A stretch of DNA of 64,000 nt from Achromobacter mucicolens (GCF_902859725.1 NZ_CADIJP010000017.1:62001-126000), one strand, 5' to 3'; positions 54,945 through 63,994 are shown, counted from the stretch's first letter. Translations and numbers: made by a program. Notes: a model not told the origin generated them from the sequence alone.

Positions 54945-55844
54945 ATGTCTTCCTGGATCGCCGCTGGCCCGCGTGGCCTGCTTGCCATCGTGGCCGTGGC
55001 CACGCTGGCCCTGGGCCTGCTGGCCGCCTGTTCGCCATTGACGCTGCTCAACGGCGCGGTGCCCGAGGACGGCAGCAACGTCACGGCGGGGCTGGCTTAC
55101 GGCACATTGCCGCGTCAGCACCTGGACGTCTACCGCCCTACGGACGCCACGCACGCGCCGGTGGTGGTTTTTTTCTACGGCGGCGGTTGGCGTAGCGGGG
55201 AACGCGCCGACTACCGGTTCGTGGGCGACGCGCTGGCGGCGCGCGGCATCGTGGCCGTTGTCGCCGACTACCGTCTTTATCCCGAAGCCGGCTTTCCGGC
55301 TTTTTTGCGCGACGCCGCCCTGGCGGTGGCGTGGACCCAGCGCCATATCGGCGACTACGGCGGCGATCCGGCGCGCGTGTTCGTCGCCGGCCACAGCGCC
55401 GGCGGGTACATCGCGGCCATGCTGGCGCTGGACAAGCGCTGGCTTGCCGCCGCCGGTTCCAGCCCGGCATCGCTGGCCGGATGGATCGGGCTGGCCGGCC
55501 CCTATGACTTCCTGCCCATCGAGGCGCGCGGCGTGCGGCCGGTGTTCGGCTATCCGGACACGCCCGCCGACTCCCAACCCATCCATCACGTCAGTCGCCA
55601 CGCGCCGCCGGGCCTGCTGCTGACCGGCGCCGCCGACACCACGGTCGACCCGCGCCGCAACAGCGTCGGCTTGGCGGACGCCTTGCAGGAGGCGGGGGCG
55701 TGCGCGCAACTGGTGCAGTACCCCGACCTGGGTCACAAGCTGCTGGTGGGCGCGCTGTCGCGGCCGCTGCGCTGGCGAGCGCCCGTGCTCGACGACGTCA
55801 GCGCGTTCGTCAGCCGTCCGTGCCCATCCCCCGAAGGAGAGTGA
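54945..55844 (+). CDS. Envelope alpha/beta hydrolase (esterase)
   Basis: 299 aa with an N-terminal hydrophobic segment ending LLAAC, a probable lipobox. Hydrolase motifs are FFYGGGWRSG (oxyanion hole), GHSAGGYIAAM (Ser nucleophile) and DLGHKLL (His). Similar to BD-FAE/HSL-type esterases. CGGAG 7 bp before the ATG. First gene of the lipid cluster; probably acts on an acyl ester. Confidence 0.85.
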   Translation: MSSWIAAGPRGLLAIVAVATLALGLLAACSPLTLLNGAVPEDGSNVTAGLAYGTLPRQHLDVYRPTDATHAPVVVFFYGGGWRSGERADYRFVGDALAARGIVAVVADYRLYPEAGFPAFLRDAALAVAWTQRHIGDYGGDPARVFVAGHSAGGYIAAMLALDKRWLAAAGSSPASLAGWIGLAGPYDFLPIEARGVRPVFGYPDTPADSQPIHHVSRHAPPGLLLTGAADTTVDPRRNSVGLADALQEAGACAQLVQYPDLGHKLLVGALSRPLRWRAPVLDDVSAFVSRPCPSPEGE

Positions 55845-55846
55845 CC

Positions 55847-56590
55847 ATGCGATCGCTGCTCGTCCTCGTGTTGCTGGCGCCCCTGGGCGCATCGGCCGCC
55901 AATCAGCATTACGTCGGGTACGCCTATGACAGCCGCGATGGCGTCGAACGCTACCGCGAAGAACACTGGCTGGTGCGCGACGGCGCACGGCAGGATCGCC
56001 TGGTGCTGTACCGCTGCCCTGGCGGCGCGGCGTTCGCGCGCAAATGGGTGCGCGGCGCGGTCGATGACCCGGCGCCGGACTTCGCGCTCTATGACCAGCG
56101 CGACGGCTACCGCGAAGGTGTCGACACGCGCCAGGGCGTGCGCACCGTCTACGTGCAGCCGCGCGCCGGCGCCCCGATGCAGCACCGAACGCTGCCGCTG
56201 GTGGACGATGCCGTGGTCGATGCCGGGTTCGACGCCTGGCTGCGCGCCAACTGGCAGCCGCCGGCCAGGCCGCCACGCTTTCTGGTGCCCAGCCGGCTGG
56301 ACTGGATGCCGCTGACGGTGCAGGCGCGCGATGCCGCCAGCCAGGCCGAACGCAGCTTCCGGCTGCGGCTGGACGCCTGGTATGGCTTTGCCGCGCCGAC
56401 CCTGCGCGTGACCTACGACATTCCCAGCCGGCGCCTGCTGCGGTTCGAGGGGCCGAGCAACTTGCGCGACGGCAACGGCGGCACGCCGGTCGTGCGCATC
56501 GAATTTCCGTCCGAAGCCATCCGGCCGCCGCCGTCCAAACGGGACCTGGAGGCGGCGGCAGCCACGCCGCTGGTGTCGCGCTGCGAATAA
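55847..56590 (+). CDS. Exported protein of unknown function
   Basis: 247 aa with a signal peptide (MRSLLVLVLLAPLGASAA). The body has many Arg/Asp residues and beta-rich segments (RLVLYRCPGGAAFARKWVRG, LRLDAWYGFAAPTLRVTYDIPSRRL). No family recognised; it may be periplasmic. Strong AAGGAG before the ATG; 2 bp after the esterase stop, so clearly part of the unit. Confidence 0.7.
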   Translation: MRSLLVLVLLAPLGASAANQHYVGYAYDSRDGVERYREEHWLVRDGARQDRLVLYRCPGGAAFARKWVRGAVDDPAPDFALYDQRDGYREGVDTRQGVRTVYVQPRAGAPMQHRTLPLVDDAVVDAGFDAWLRANWQPPARPPRFLVPSRLDWMPLTVQARDAASQAERSFRLRLDAWYGFAAPTLRVTYDIPSRRLLRFEGPSNLRDGNGGTPVVRIEFPSEAIRPPPSKRDLEAAAATPLVSRCE

Positions 56591-56604
56591 GGGTTTTCAC
56601 TTAT

Positions 56605-56633
56605 GCATCCGACGCTCCGCTGCGCCCGTATAT
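56605..56633 (+). promoter_or_regulatory. Candidate ECF promoter before the desaturase
   Basis: TGCATCC (GCATCC 56605-56610), 17-nt spacer, GTATAT (56628-56633), 25 bp before the desaturase ATG, in the only gap of this stretch of the cluster. Confidence 0.6.
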
Positions 56634-56658
56634 CCCCACACGTTTCACACAGGAAAGC

Positions 56659-57591
56659 ATGATGCGCTCCGTTCTTACCGGCTGGACCGCTTCGATACGA
56701 CGCTGGGTCGATACGCAGGCGCAGGATGCGCCGGGCGGTGACCCCGATCGCATCGACTGGACCCGCGCCTTGCCTTTCGCGTTGTTGCACGCCGGCTGCC
56801 TGGGCGTGCTGTGGACCGGCGTGTCCCCGGCCGCGCTGGCGCTTGCGGTGGCGTTGTACGCCGTGCGCATGTTCGCCCTGACCGGCTTCTACCACCGCTA
56901 CTTTTCGCATCGCACGTTTCGAACCTCGCGCGGCATGCAATTGGTCTTCGCCGTGCTGGGGGCGTCGTGCGCGCAGCGCGGACCGCTGTGGTGGGCGGCC
57001 CATCATCGTCATCACCATCGTCATGCCGACGATGCCCAGGACCTGCATTCGCCGCGCCGCCATGGCTTCTGGTGGAGCCACATGGGCTGGTTCCTGACCC
57101 GCCGCGCCTTCGCCACCGACATGGCGCGGGTGCCCGACCTGCGCAGCTACCCCGAACTGCGCTGGCTCGACCGCTTCGACGCGGCGGTGCCTCTGGCGCT
57201 GGCGTTGGGGTGCTACGGGCTGGGCGCGCTGCTGGCGCGCGTGGCGCCGGGCCTGGGCACCGACGGGCCGCAGATGCTGGTGTGGGGCTTTTTCATTTCC
57301 ACCGTGGCGCTGTTTCACGCCACGGTCACCATCAATTCGCTGGCGCATCGCTACGGCAGGCGGCGCTATGACACCGCCGACGACAGCCGCAACAACGCCT
57401 GGCTTGCGCTGTTGACGTTCGGCGAGGGCTGGCACAACAACCATCACTTTTATCCGGGCTCGGCCCGCCAGGGCTTTCGCGCCCGGGAGATCGACATCAC
57501 CTGGTACGGCCTGCGCCTGCTGGCCGCCACCGGCCTCATCTGGGACCTGAAAGGCGTACCGGCCTGGGCGCTGGCCGCCGCCAAGGAGTGA
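56659..57591 (+). CDS. Membrane fatty-acid desaturase (acyl-CoA/Delta9 type)
   Basis: 310-aa integral membrane di-iron desaturase. Three histidine boxes: HRYFSH (79-84), HHRHH within 115-120, and HNNHH (259-263). Arrangement matches acyl-CoA Delta9 desaturases that put a double bond into saturated chains. Its ATG follows a candidate ECF promoter. The stop overlaps the ribosome site of the FAD gene, so they are coupled. Confidence 0.88.
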   Translation: MMRSVLTGWTASIRRWVDTQAQDAPGGDPDRIDWTRALPFALLHAGCLGVLWTGVSPAALALAVALYAVRMFALTGFYHRYFSHRTFRTSRGMQLVFAVLGASCAQRGPLWWAAHHRHHHRHADDAQDLHSPRRHGFWWSHMGWFLTRRAFATDMARVPDLRSYPELRWLDRFDAAVPLALALGCYGLGALLARVAPGLGTDGPQMLVWGFFISTVALFHATVTINSLAHRYGRRRYDTADDSRNNAWLALLTFGEGWHNNHHFYPGSARQGFRAREIDITWYGLRLLAATGLIWDLKGVPAWALAAAKE

Positions 57592-57593
57592 AC

Positions 57594-58859
57594 ATGCGCA
57601 TCGCCATCATCGGTTCGGGAATCTCGGGACTGGTCTGCGCCTGGAAGCTGGGCCGCGATCACGAGGTCACGCTGTACGAGGCCAACGACTACCTGGGCGG
57701 GCACACGCATACGCACACGGTAGAACAGGACGGGCAGCAGTACGCAGTCGATAGCGGGTTCATCGTCCACAACCCGCTCAATTACCCGCATTTCACGGCA
57801 TTGCTGACGGAACTGGGCGTGGCGTCGCAGCCCACCACCATGAGCTTTTCGGTGCACAAGGAGGCCAATGACCTGGCCTACAACGCCACCTCGCTGGACA
57901 CGCTGTTCTGCCAGCGGCGCAACCTGGTATCCCCACGTTTCCTGGGCATGGTGCGCGACCTGATGCGCTTTTACCGGGAGTCGCCCGCGCTGCTGCGCGC
58001 GCCGGAGCCGGGCCCCACGCTGGGCGAATACCTGGCGCAGCACCGCTATGGCGACGCCTTTCGCACCGATCACCTGATTCCGATGGCCTCGGCGCTGTGG
58101 TCGTCGCCGGCCTCGCGCATCCTGGAATTTCCGGCGCGCTACCTGGTGCGGTTCATGGCCAACCACCAGATGCTGCGCATCAGTGGCCGTCCGCAGTGGC
58201 GCGTGGTGCAGGGCGGGTCGCGATGCTATATCGACGCGATGCGCCAGCGGTGGACGGTGCGCGAGCGGCTGAACTGCGCTGTGCGCGCGGTCAGGCGTCT
58301 GCCGGGCGGCGTGCAGGTGGCGACGCGCGAAGGTCTGGAACATCACGACGAAGTGATCTTCGCCTGCCACAGCGACCAGGCGCTGTCTCTGCTGGCCGAC
58401 CCGACGCCGCAGGAACGCGAGGTTCTGGGCGCCATCACCTACCAGGACAACGACGTGGTGCTGCACACCGACGCGCGCCTCTTGCCGCGTCAGCGCAAGG
58501 CGTGGGCCGCCTGGAACGCCTACGTGCCCGCCGACCCCGAGGCGCCCTGTTCGGTCAGCTACTGCATGAATCTGCTGCAGGGCATTACGTCGCCGCGGCC
58601 CTTCATCGTGACGCTGAACCGCAGCGATGCGATCGATCCCGCGGCGGTGCTGGCGCGCATGCGGTATCACCATCCTGTCTACACCCACGAATCGGTGGCC
58701 GCGCAGGCGCGCCGCGCCGAGATCTCGGGACAGCGGCGCAGCTGGTATGCGGGCGCTTACTGGGGATGGGGCTTTCACGAAGACGGGGTGGCGAGCGCGC
58801 TGGACGTGGTGCGCGGCATCCAGGAACAGCCGGGGGTCTGGGCGCGGGAGGCGGCATGA
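57594..58859 (+). CDS. FAD-dependent oxidoreductase (amine-oxidase-like)
   Basis: 421 aa, N-terminal dinucleotide fold MRIAIIGSGISGLVCAWKLGRD, LYEANDYLGGHTHT. The protein belongs to the NAD/FAD-binding family that accompanies DUF1365 and CFA-type methyltransferases in stress-regulated lipid clusters. AAGGAG 5 bp before the ATG at 57594; a GTG inside that site is rejected. Probably oxidises or isomerises a lipid intermediate. Overlaps DUF1365 by 4 bp. Confidence 0.86.
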   Translation: MRIAIIGSGISGLVCAWKLGRDHEVTLYEANDYLGGHTHTHTVEQDGQQYAVDSGFIVHNPLNYPHFTALLTELGVASQPTTMSFSVHKEANDLAYNATSLDTLFCQRRNLVSPRFLGMVRDLMRFYRESPALLRAPEPGPTLGEYLAQHRYGDAFRTDHLIPMASALWSSPASRILEFPARYLVRFMANHQMLRISGRPQWRVVQGGSRCYIDAMRQRWTVRERLNCAVRAVRRLPGGVQVATREGLEHHDEVIFACHSDQALSLLADPTPQEREVLGAITYQDNDVVLHTDARLLPRQRKAWAAWNAYVPADPEAPCSVSYCMNLLQGITSPRPFIVTLNRSDAIDPAAVLARMRYHHPVYTHESVAAQARRAEISGQRRSWYAGAYWGWGFHEDGVASALDVVRGIQEQPGVWAREAA

Positions 58860-59632
58860 ACCTGCAAAGCGCCGTCTACGAAGGCCGGGTCACCCACCGA
58901 CGTCACCACCCGCATGCGCACGGCTTCGGCTACCGCATGGCGCAGCTTTATCTGGACCTGGACGAGATCGACCAGGTGTTCCAGAACCGCTGGCTGTGGT
59001 CGGTGGAACGGCCCAACCTGGCGCAGTGGCGCCGGGCCGATTATCTGGACGCCGCCGAGGGCCTGCCGCTGGCGCAGGCGGTGCGGCAGCGCCTGCGCAC
59101 GCAGTTGGGCGACGTGCCGGCCGGGCCCATCCGCGTGCTCGCGCACCCGCGCTATGCCGGCTACGTCTTCAACCCCGTGAGCTTTTACTACTGCTTTGAA
59201 GCCGACGGCCGCACGCTGGCGGCGATCGTGGCGGAGATCACCAACACCCCTTGGAAGCAGCGCCATTGCGTGGTGCTGCCCGTCGCCGCCGCCGAGCGCG
59301 AGGGCGGCGCGCTGGCCTGGCGCTTCGACAAGCGCTTTCATGTGTCGCCCTTCATGCCCATGGACTGCGCCTACGACTGGCGCTTCAACCTGCCCGCCGA
59401 CGACCTGCGTGTGCATATGCAGGTCAGCCGGGAGGGTGTGGCGCAGTTCGACGCGCACCTGAGCCTGCAACGCCGCGAGTTGGACGGCGCGGCGCTGGCG
59501 CGCGTGCTGTGGCGCTATCCGCTGATGACGCTGCAAGTCGTCGGCGCCATCCACTGGCAGGCGCTGCGCCTGTGGCTCAAGCGCAATCCCGTCTACGACC
59601 ATCCCCGCACGCCCAACGGAGAACCGCAATGA
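58856..59632 (+). CDS. DUF1365 family protein
   Basis: 258 aa. Motifs typical of the family: AVYEGRVTHRRHHPHAHGFGYRM at the start, VLAHPRYAGYVFNPVSFYYCF and FHVSPFMPMD. Unknown biochemistry, but nearly always found beside the FAD oxidoreductase and a CFA-type methyltransferase, as here. Overlaps both neighbours by 4 bp. Confidence 0.88.
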   Translation: MNLQSAVYEGRVTHRRHHPHAHGFGYRMAQLYLDLDEIDQVFQNRWLWSVERPNLAQWRRADYLDAAEGLPLAQAVRQRLRTQLGDVPAGPIRVLAHPRYAGYVFNPVSFYYCFEADGRTLAAIVAEITNTPWKQRHCVVLPVAAAEREGGALAWRFDKRFHVSPFMPMDCAYDWRFNLPADDLRVHMQVSREGVAQFDAHLSLQRRELDGAALARVLWRYPLMTLQVVGAIHWQALRLWLKRNPVYDHPRTPNGEPQ

Positions 59633-60903
59633 AACCCATGCCGTCCTCGGAACATGCCTCGATCGCGGCCGGCCGCCCCGCCACGGCGCTCGACCGCCTG
59701 TTGCGCCAGCGCCTGTTTGCCAGCCTGGCGGCGCTGGACCACGGTCAACTGCTGATCGAGGACGGCCTGGGCAGCGCCACGCTGGGCCGCGGCGAGCCGC
59801 TGGTGCGCCTGACCGTGAACGACCTGGGGTTCTACCGGCTGGTGGCCGCACAAGGCAGCGTCGGCGCGGGCGAGGCCTACGGCGATGGCCTGTGGCGCTG
59901 CGACGACCTGGTGGGGCTGGTGCGCCTGTTGGTGCGCAACCGCGACACGCTGGACGCCATGGAGTCGGGACTGGCGCGGCTGGCCGGCTGGGCGTTGCGG
60001 CGCTGGCATGCGCGCAATGCCAACACCCGCGAGGGCAGCCGCCGCAACATCGCCGCGCATTACGACCTGGGCAATCCGTTTTTTTCGCTGTTTCTTTCCG
60101 GCGACCTGATGTATTCGTCGGCACTGTGGGCCGACGGCGACGACACCCTGGAGGCGGCGTCCCATCGCAAGCTGGACGCGATCTGCCGCAAGCTGGCGTT
60201 GCAGCCCTCGGACCGCGTGGTCGAGATTGGCAGCGGCTGGGGCGGCCTGGCCATCCATGCCGCACGCCACTACGGCTGCCATGTCACCACCGCAACGCTC
60301 TCGCGCGAGCAGCATGATCTGGCGGTCGAGCGGGTGCGGGCCGCCGGCCTGCAGGACCGCGTCAGCGTCGTGCTGCGTGACTATCGCGACCTGCAGGGCC
60401 AGTACGACAAGGTGGTGTCGGTGGAAATGATCGAGGCTGTCGGCGCCAATTTCCTGGAAGCGTATTTCGCCAAGGTCGCCAGCCTGCTCAGCCCGCATGG
60501 CCGCGCGCTGATCCAGGCCATCACCATCGAAGACCACCGCTACGAGCAGGCGCTGGCTTCGGTGGACTTCATCAAGCGCCACATCTTCCCCGGCAGCTTC
60601 ATTCCGTCCATCGAGGCGATGCTGCGCGCCAAAACCCGCGCCTGCGACCTGGCGCTGGTGCACCTGGAGGACTTCGGCCTGTCGTACGCGCGCACGCTGC
60701 AAGCCTGGCGCGAGCGCTTCCTGGCGCGGCAGCCCGAGGTGCGGGCGCAAGGCTTCGATGCGCGCTTTTGCCGCTTGTGGGAGTTCTACCTGGCGTACTG
60801 CGAAGGCGGCTTTCGCGAGCGCTCCATCGGCGTCGCGCACCTGCTGCTGACGCATCCGCAGGCGCGCCCCGACGGTGAGCGCTGGCTGCGGGAGGATGCA
60901 TGA
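59629..60903 (+). CDS. Cyclopropane-fatty-acid-synthase-type methyltransferase
   Basis: 424 aa, full CFA layout: lipid-binding N-terminal part and SAM domain (VVEIGSGWGGLAIHAARHYG). Near HYDLGNPFFSLFLSGDLMYSSALW the E. coli catalytic Cys139 aligns with Ser164, and the VGMFEHVG region is VEMIEAVG. It still has the SVDFIKRHIFPG and FGLSYARTLQAWRERF motifs. So it may methylate acyl chains without making cyclopropane. Overlaps neighbours on both sides. Confidence 0.85.
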   Translation: MKPMPSSEHASIAAGRPATALDRLLRQRLFASLAALDHGQLLIEDGLGSATLGRGEPLVRLTVNDLGFYRLVAAQGSVGAGEAYGDGLWRCDDLVGLVRLLVRNRDTLDAMESGLARLAGWALRRWHARNANTREGSRRNIAAHYDLGNPFFSLFLSGDLMYSSALWADGDDTLEAASHRKLDAICRKLALQPSDRVVEIGSGWGGLAIHAARHYGCHVTTATLSREQHDLAVERVRAAGLQDRVSVVLRDYRDLQGQYDKVVSVEMIEAVGANFLEAYFAKVASLLSPHGRALIQAITIEDHRYEQALASVDFIKRHIFPGSFIPSIEAMLRAKTRACDLALVHLEDFGLSYARTLQAWRERFLARQPEVRAQGFDARFCRLWEFYLAYCEGGFRERSIGVAHLLLTHPQARPDGERWLREDA

Positions 60904-61415
60904 TGCGCTTCTGGGCCAACCTGATCGGCTACCAGCTCGTATGGTTCAGCGCCGTCATCGGCGCGGGCCGCGGGCTGGCCTGGCCGGGCGTGGCTGCCGC
61001 CGTGGTGTTCGTCGCGGCGCAACTGGCGGTCTCGGCGACGGCGCGTGCCGACTTCAGGCTGGCGGCCGCCGCCGTGCTGTGCGGCCTGGTGCTGGAGGGC
61101 ACGCTGTCCGCGTCGGGCTGGGCGCGGTACGCGGCCGACGCCTGGCCCGCGCCGCTGTGGATCCTGGCGTTGTGGGCCGCCTTCGCGCTGACGCTGAACC
61201 ACTCGCTCGTCTACCTGCGTTCCCGGCCCTGGCTGGCCTGCGTGTTCGGCGCGGTGGGCGCGCCGCTCGCCTATTGGGGCGCCGCCCGCGGCTGGCAGTC
61301 GGTGCAATTCGAACCGCCCGCCTGGCGCGCCACCGCTGCCCTGGCGGTGGGCTGGGCGCTGGCGTTGCCCGCGCTGACGGCAGGGGCGCGGCGCTGGACC
61401 CGGGAGGCATCATGA
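60900..61415 (+). CDS. DUF2878 membrane protein
   Basis: 171 aa, about five hydrophobic segments, start MMRFWANLIGYQLVWF and central LTLNHSLVYLRSRPWL typical of DUF2878. Function unknown; always seen in the same kind of lipid cluster. ATG overlaps the methyltransferase stop. Confidence 0.82.
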   Translation: MMRFWANLIGYQLVWFSAVIGAGRGLAWPGVAAAVVFVAAQLAVSATARADFRLAAAAVLCGLVLEGTLSASGWARYAADAWPAPLWILALWAAFALTLNHSLVYLRSRPWLACVFGAVGAPLAYWGAARGWQSVQFEPPAWRATAALAVGWALALPALTAGARRWTREAS

Positions 61416-62179
61416 CGATCTGGCAACAATGGTCCACCATCGCGATCGTGATGATCGTCGCCATGGCGCTGGCTTGGGGCTGGCAGCGCCGCCGCGCCAA
61501 CGCGGGGATCGTGGACGTGGTGTGGGCGCTGGGCATGGGCGGGGCGGCCTGGCTGATCGCGGCCACCGGGGCGGGCAGCAGCGCCGCGAGGCTTGCCCTT
61601 GCCGTGATGGCGGGAGTCTGGTCGCTGCGGCTGGCGTGGCACCTGTGGCGCCGCGTGCGCGAAGGCGAAGACGGCCGCTACCGCGCCCTGCGGGAACATT
61701 GGGACGGCCATCAGGGCAAGATCTTCGGCCTGTTCATGTTCCAGGCCGGGCTGGTGATGCTGTTCTGCCTGCCGTTCCTGGCGGTGGGCGCCAGCCCCGC
61801 GCAGGGGTGGCCGGTGGCGCTGGGGCTGTTGATCTGGCTGGCCGCGCTGTCGGGCGAGGTGATCGCAGACCGCCAGCTCGACCGCTTCCGCGACAACCCC
61901 GCGAACCGTGGCAATACCTGCCGGCGGGGCCTGTGGCGCTACTCGCGGCATCCGAACTACTTCTTCGAGTGGTGCCATTGGTTTGGCTACGTCGCCCTGG
62001 CGTGGGGTTCTCCGCTGGCATGGCTGGCCTGGCTGGGGCCGGTGCTGATGTTTGTGTTCCTGCGCTGGATCAGCGGCATTCCGTTCACCGAGCAACAGGC
62101 GCTGCGCACGCGCGGCGATGACTATCGCGACTATCAACGCCGCACACCGGCGTTCTTTCCCTGGTTTCCGAAACGCTGA
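61412..62179 (+). CDS. DUF1295 (steroid-reductase-fold) membrane protein
   Basis: 255 aa, several transmembrane segments; ends with the steroid 5-alpha-reductase-like signature LWRYSRHPNYFFEWCHW...PFTEQQALRTRGDDYRDYQRRT. Family members reduce enones or methylate isoprenoid lipids, so a reductase on the modified lipid is possible. Overlaps DUF2878 by 4 bp. Confidence 0.87.
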   Translation: MTIWQQWSTIAIVMIVAMALAWGWQRRRANAGIVDVVWALGMGGAAWLIAATGAGSSAARLALAVMAGVWSLRLAWHLWRRVREGEDGRYRALREHWDGHQGKIFGLFMFQAGLVMLFCLPFLAVGASPAQGWPVALGLLIWLAALSGEVIADRQLDRFRDNPANRGNTCRRGLWRYSRHPNYFFEWCHWFGYVALAWGSPLAWLAWLGPVLMFVFLRWISGIPFTEQQALRTRGDDYRDYQRRTPAFFPWFPKR

Positions 62180-62190
62180 CGAGGCATGCC

Positions 62191-63273
62191 ATGACGACCG
62201 CCATTCTGAACGACTCTCCCTTGGCCTCCGACCGTCCCGCACCCGGCCTGCTCGGCCTGGCCGAGCGCGGCCTGCTGCCCGATGCGCTCCTGCGTCTGGG
62301 CATGCGGCGCCTGTGCGCCCAGCGCCTGGCGCAGGAATACGCCGGCGGCATCGAGGCCTGGACTGAACGCGACCGCCAGCTGATCGCGGGCCTGCGCGCC
62401 AGCGCCGTCGCCATCCATACCGACGCCGCCAACGCGCAGCACTACGAGTTGCCCACTGCGTTCTTCCAGCTTTGTCTGGGCGCGCGCATGAAGTATTCGA
62501 GTTGCTATTACCCGACCGGCGCCGAAACGCTGGACCAGGCCGAAGACGCGATGCTGCGCCTGTATGGCGAGCGCGCCGGGCTGGCCGACGGCCAGGACAT
62601 CCTGGAGCTGGGTTGCGGCTGGGGCTCGTTGACGCTGTGGATGGCCGAACAGTATCCCAACGCGCGCATCACCGCGGTGTCGAATTCGGCCACCCAACGC
62701 CAGCATATCGAGGCGCAATGCCGCGCGCGCGGCTGGACGCACGTGCGCGTGGTGACCTGCGACGTCAACGTGCTGTCACTGCCCGGCGCCGCCTTCGACC
62801 GGTGCGTCTCGGTGGAGATGTTCGAGCACATGCGCAACTACCAGGACCTGATGGCGCGCATCGGGCAGTGGCTGCGGCCCGGCGGCAAGCTCTTTGTTCA
62901 CATCTTCGCGCACCGCGAGCGCGCCTATCCGTTCGAGACCGACGGGGCCAGCAACTGGATGGGGCGGCACTTCTTCACGGGCGGCATCATGCCGTCGGCC
63001 CATACGCTGCTGCATTTCCAGCAAGACCTGAAGCTTGAGGAACGCTGGTTTCTCGACGGCACGCATTACGCCCGCACGGCCAATCACTGGCTGGCCAATC
63101 AGGACGCCCGAGAGGAACCCGCGCGGGCGGCGTTGGCACAGGCTTACGGCGCACCCTTGGCCGGTCTGTGGCATCAGCGCTGGCGCATGTTCTGGATGGC
63201 GTGCGCCGAACTCTTCGGCTACGACGACGGACAGCAATGGGGCGTGGCGCACTATCGATACACGCGGCCCTGA
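62191..63273 (+). CDS. Second CFA/CNMT-like SAM methyltransferase
   Basis: 360 aa. Unlike 59629 it resembles coclaurine-N-methyltransferase-type proteins: HYELPTAFFQLCLGARMKYSSCYYP, ILELGCGWGSLTLWMAEQYP, VSVEMFEHMRNYQDLM. It keeps a Cys in the YSSCYY segment. A second lipid-modifying methyltransferase in one unit is unusual. Starts 11 bp after DUF1295. Confidence 0.84.
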   Translation: MTTAILNDSPLASDRPAPGLLGLAERGLLPDALLRLGMRRLCAQRLAQEYAGGIEAWTERDRQLIAGLRASAVAIHTDAANAQHYELPTAFFQLCLGARMKYSSCYYPTGAETLDQAEDAMLRLYGERAGLADGQDILELGCGWGSLTLWMAEQYPNARITAVSNSATQRQHIEAQCRARGWTHVRVVTCDVNVLSLPGAAFDRCVSVEMFEHMRNYQDLMARIGQWLRPGGKLFVHIFAHRERAYPFETDGASNWMGRHFFTGGIMPSAHTLLHFQQDLKLEERWFLDGTHYARTANHWLANQDAREEPARAALAQAYGAPLAGLWHQRWRMFWMACAELFGYDDGQQWGVAHYRYTRP

Positions 63274-63285
63274 GGAGAAGCGATC

Positions 63286-63804
63286 ATGTTGCGAACCCTG
63301 TTTATCGGCGTGACGGCCCTTTTGGCCGGCTGCGCGTCGCCGCCGCCCATGCCGCCGGTGGCGCAAGTGGACCTGGACCGTTTCATGGGCGACTGGTATG
63401 TGATCGCGCACATTCCCAGCTGGCCCGAGCGCAACGCCTATGACGCCGTGGAAAGCTACCGGCTGTTGCCCGACGGCCGGGTGCAGACGGATTTCCGCTA
63501 TCGCGATGGCAGCTTCGATGCGCCCATCGACACCATGCACCCCGTGGCGACGGTGCGGCCCGGCACCGGCAACGCGGTGTGGGGCATGCAGTTCATCTGG
63601 CCCATCAAGGCCGAGTACGTGATCGCCTATCTGGACGAGTCATACCAGACCACCATCATTGGCCGGTCCAAGCGCGACTACGTCTGGATCATGGCCAGGG
63701 TGCCGTGCCTGGACGACGCGGTGTACGCCGACCTGCTGCGCAGGGTGACGGCGCTGGGCTATACGGAAGCGCCGCGCAAGGTGCCGCAGCGCTGCGACCG
63801 GTGA
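63286..63804 (+). CDS. blc: Outer-membrane lipocalin
   Basis: 172 aa, lipobox LLAGC (Cys16), then lipocalin barrel with FMGDWYVIAHIPSWPER (the G-x-W motif) and TTIIGRSKRDYVWIMAR. Blc binds fatty acids or lysophospholipids in the outer membrane. GAGGAG precedes the ATG. Last gene of the cluster; likely handles altered lipids. Confidence 0.9.
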   Translation: MLRTLFIGVTALLAGCASPPPMPPVAQVDLDRFMGDWYVIAHIPSWPERNAYDAVESYRLLPDGRVQTDFRYRDGSFDAPIDTMHPVATVRPGTGNAVWGMQFIWPIKAEYVIAYLDESYQTTIIGRSKRDYVWIMARVPCLDDAVYADLLRRVTALGYTEAPRKVPQRCDR

Positions 63805-63820
63805 GGCGTCCTGCGCGGGG

Positions 63821-63994
63821 TCAACCGTATTCCAGCTGATAGAAACTCTGGCTGGCGATGAGCGTGGCGCCGCAGGACGTGCGCATGCCTTCCAGGGCAG
63901 TCAGTCGGTCGGAGCCGACGTTCTGCACGCCTTCCACGATGGTGTGGTTGTCGCCGCATTTGGGGCAGGTGACGCGGTCGCCTACCCGTGCCAT
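63821..63994 (-). CDS. PAAR-domain-like protein (may continue beyond the window)
   Basis: 57 visible residues from an ATG at 63994; two further in-frame codons reach the edge, so the start could be outside. CPKCGDNHTIVEGVQNVG and SCGATLIASQS fit the PAAR fold, which caps the VgrG spike of type VI secretion. Two CPKC-type cysteines could bind zinc. No other T6SS gene is visible. Confidence 0.7.
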   Translation of the reverse strand: MARVGDRVTCPKCGDNHTIVEGVQNVGSDRLTALEGMRTSCGATLIASQSFYQLEYG

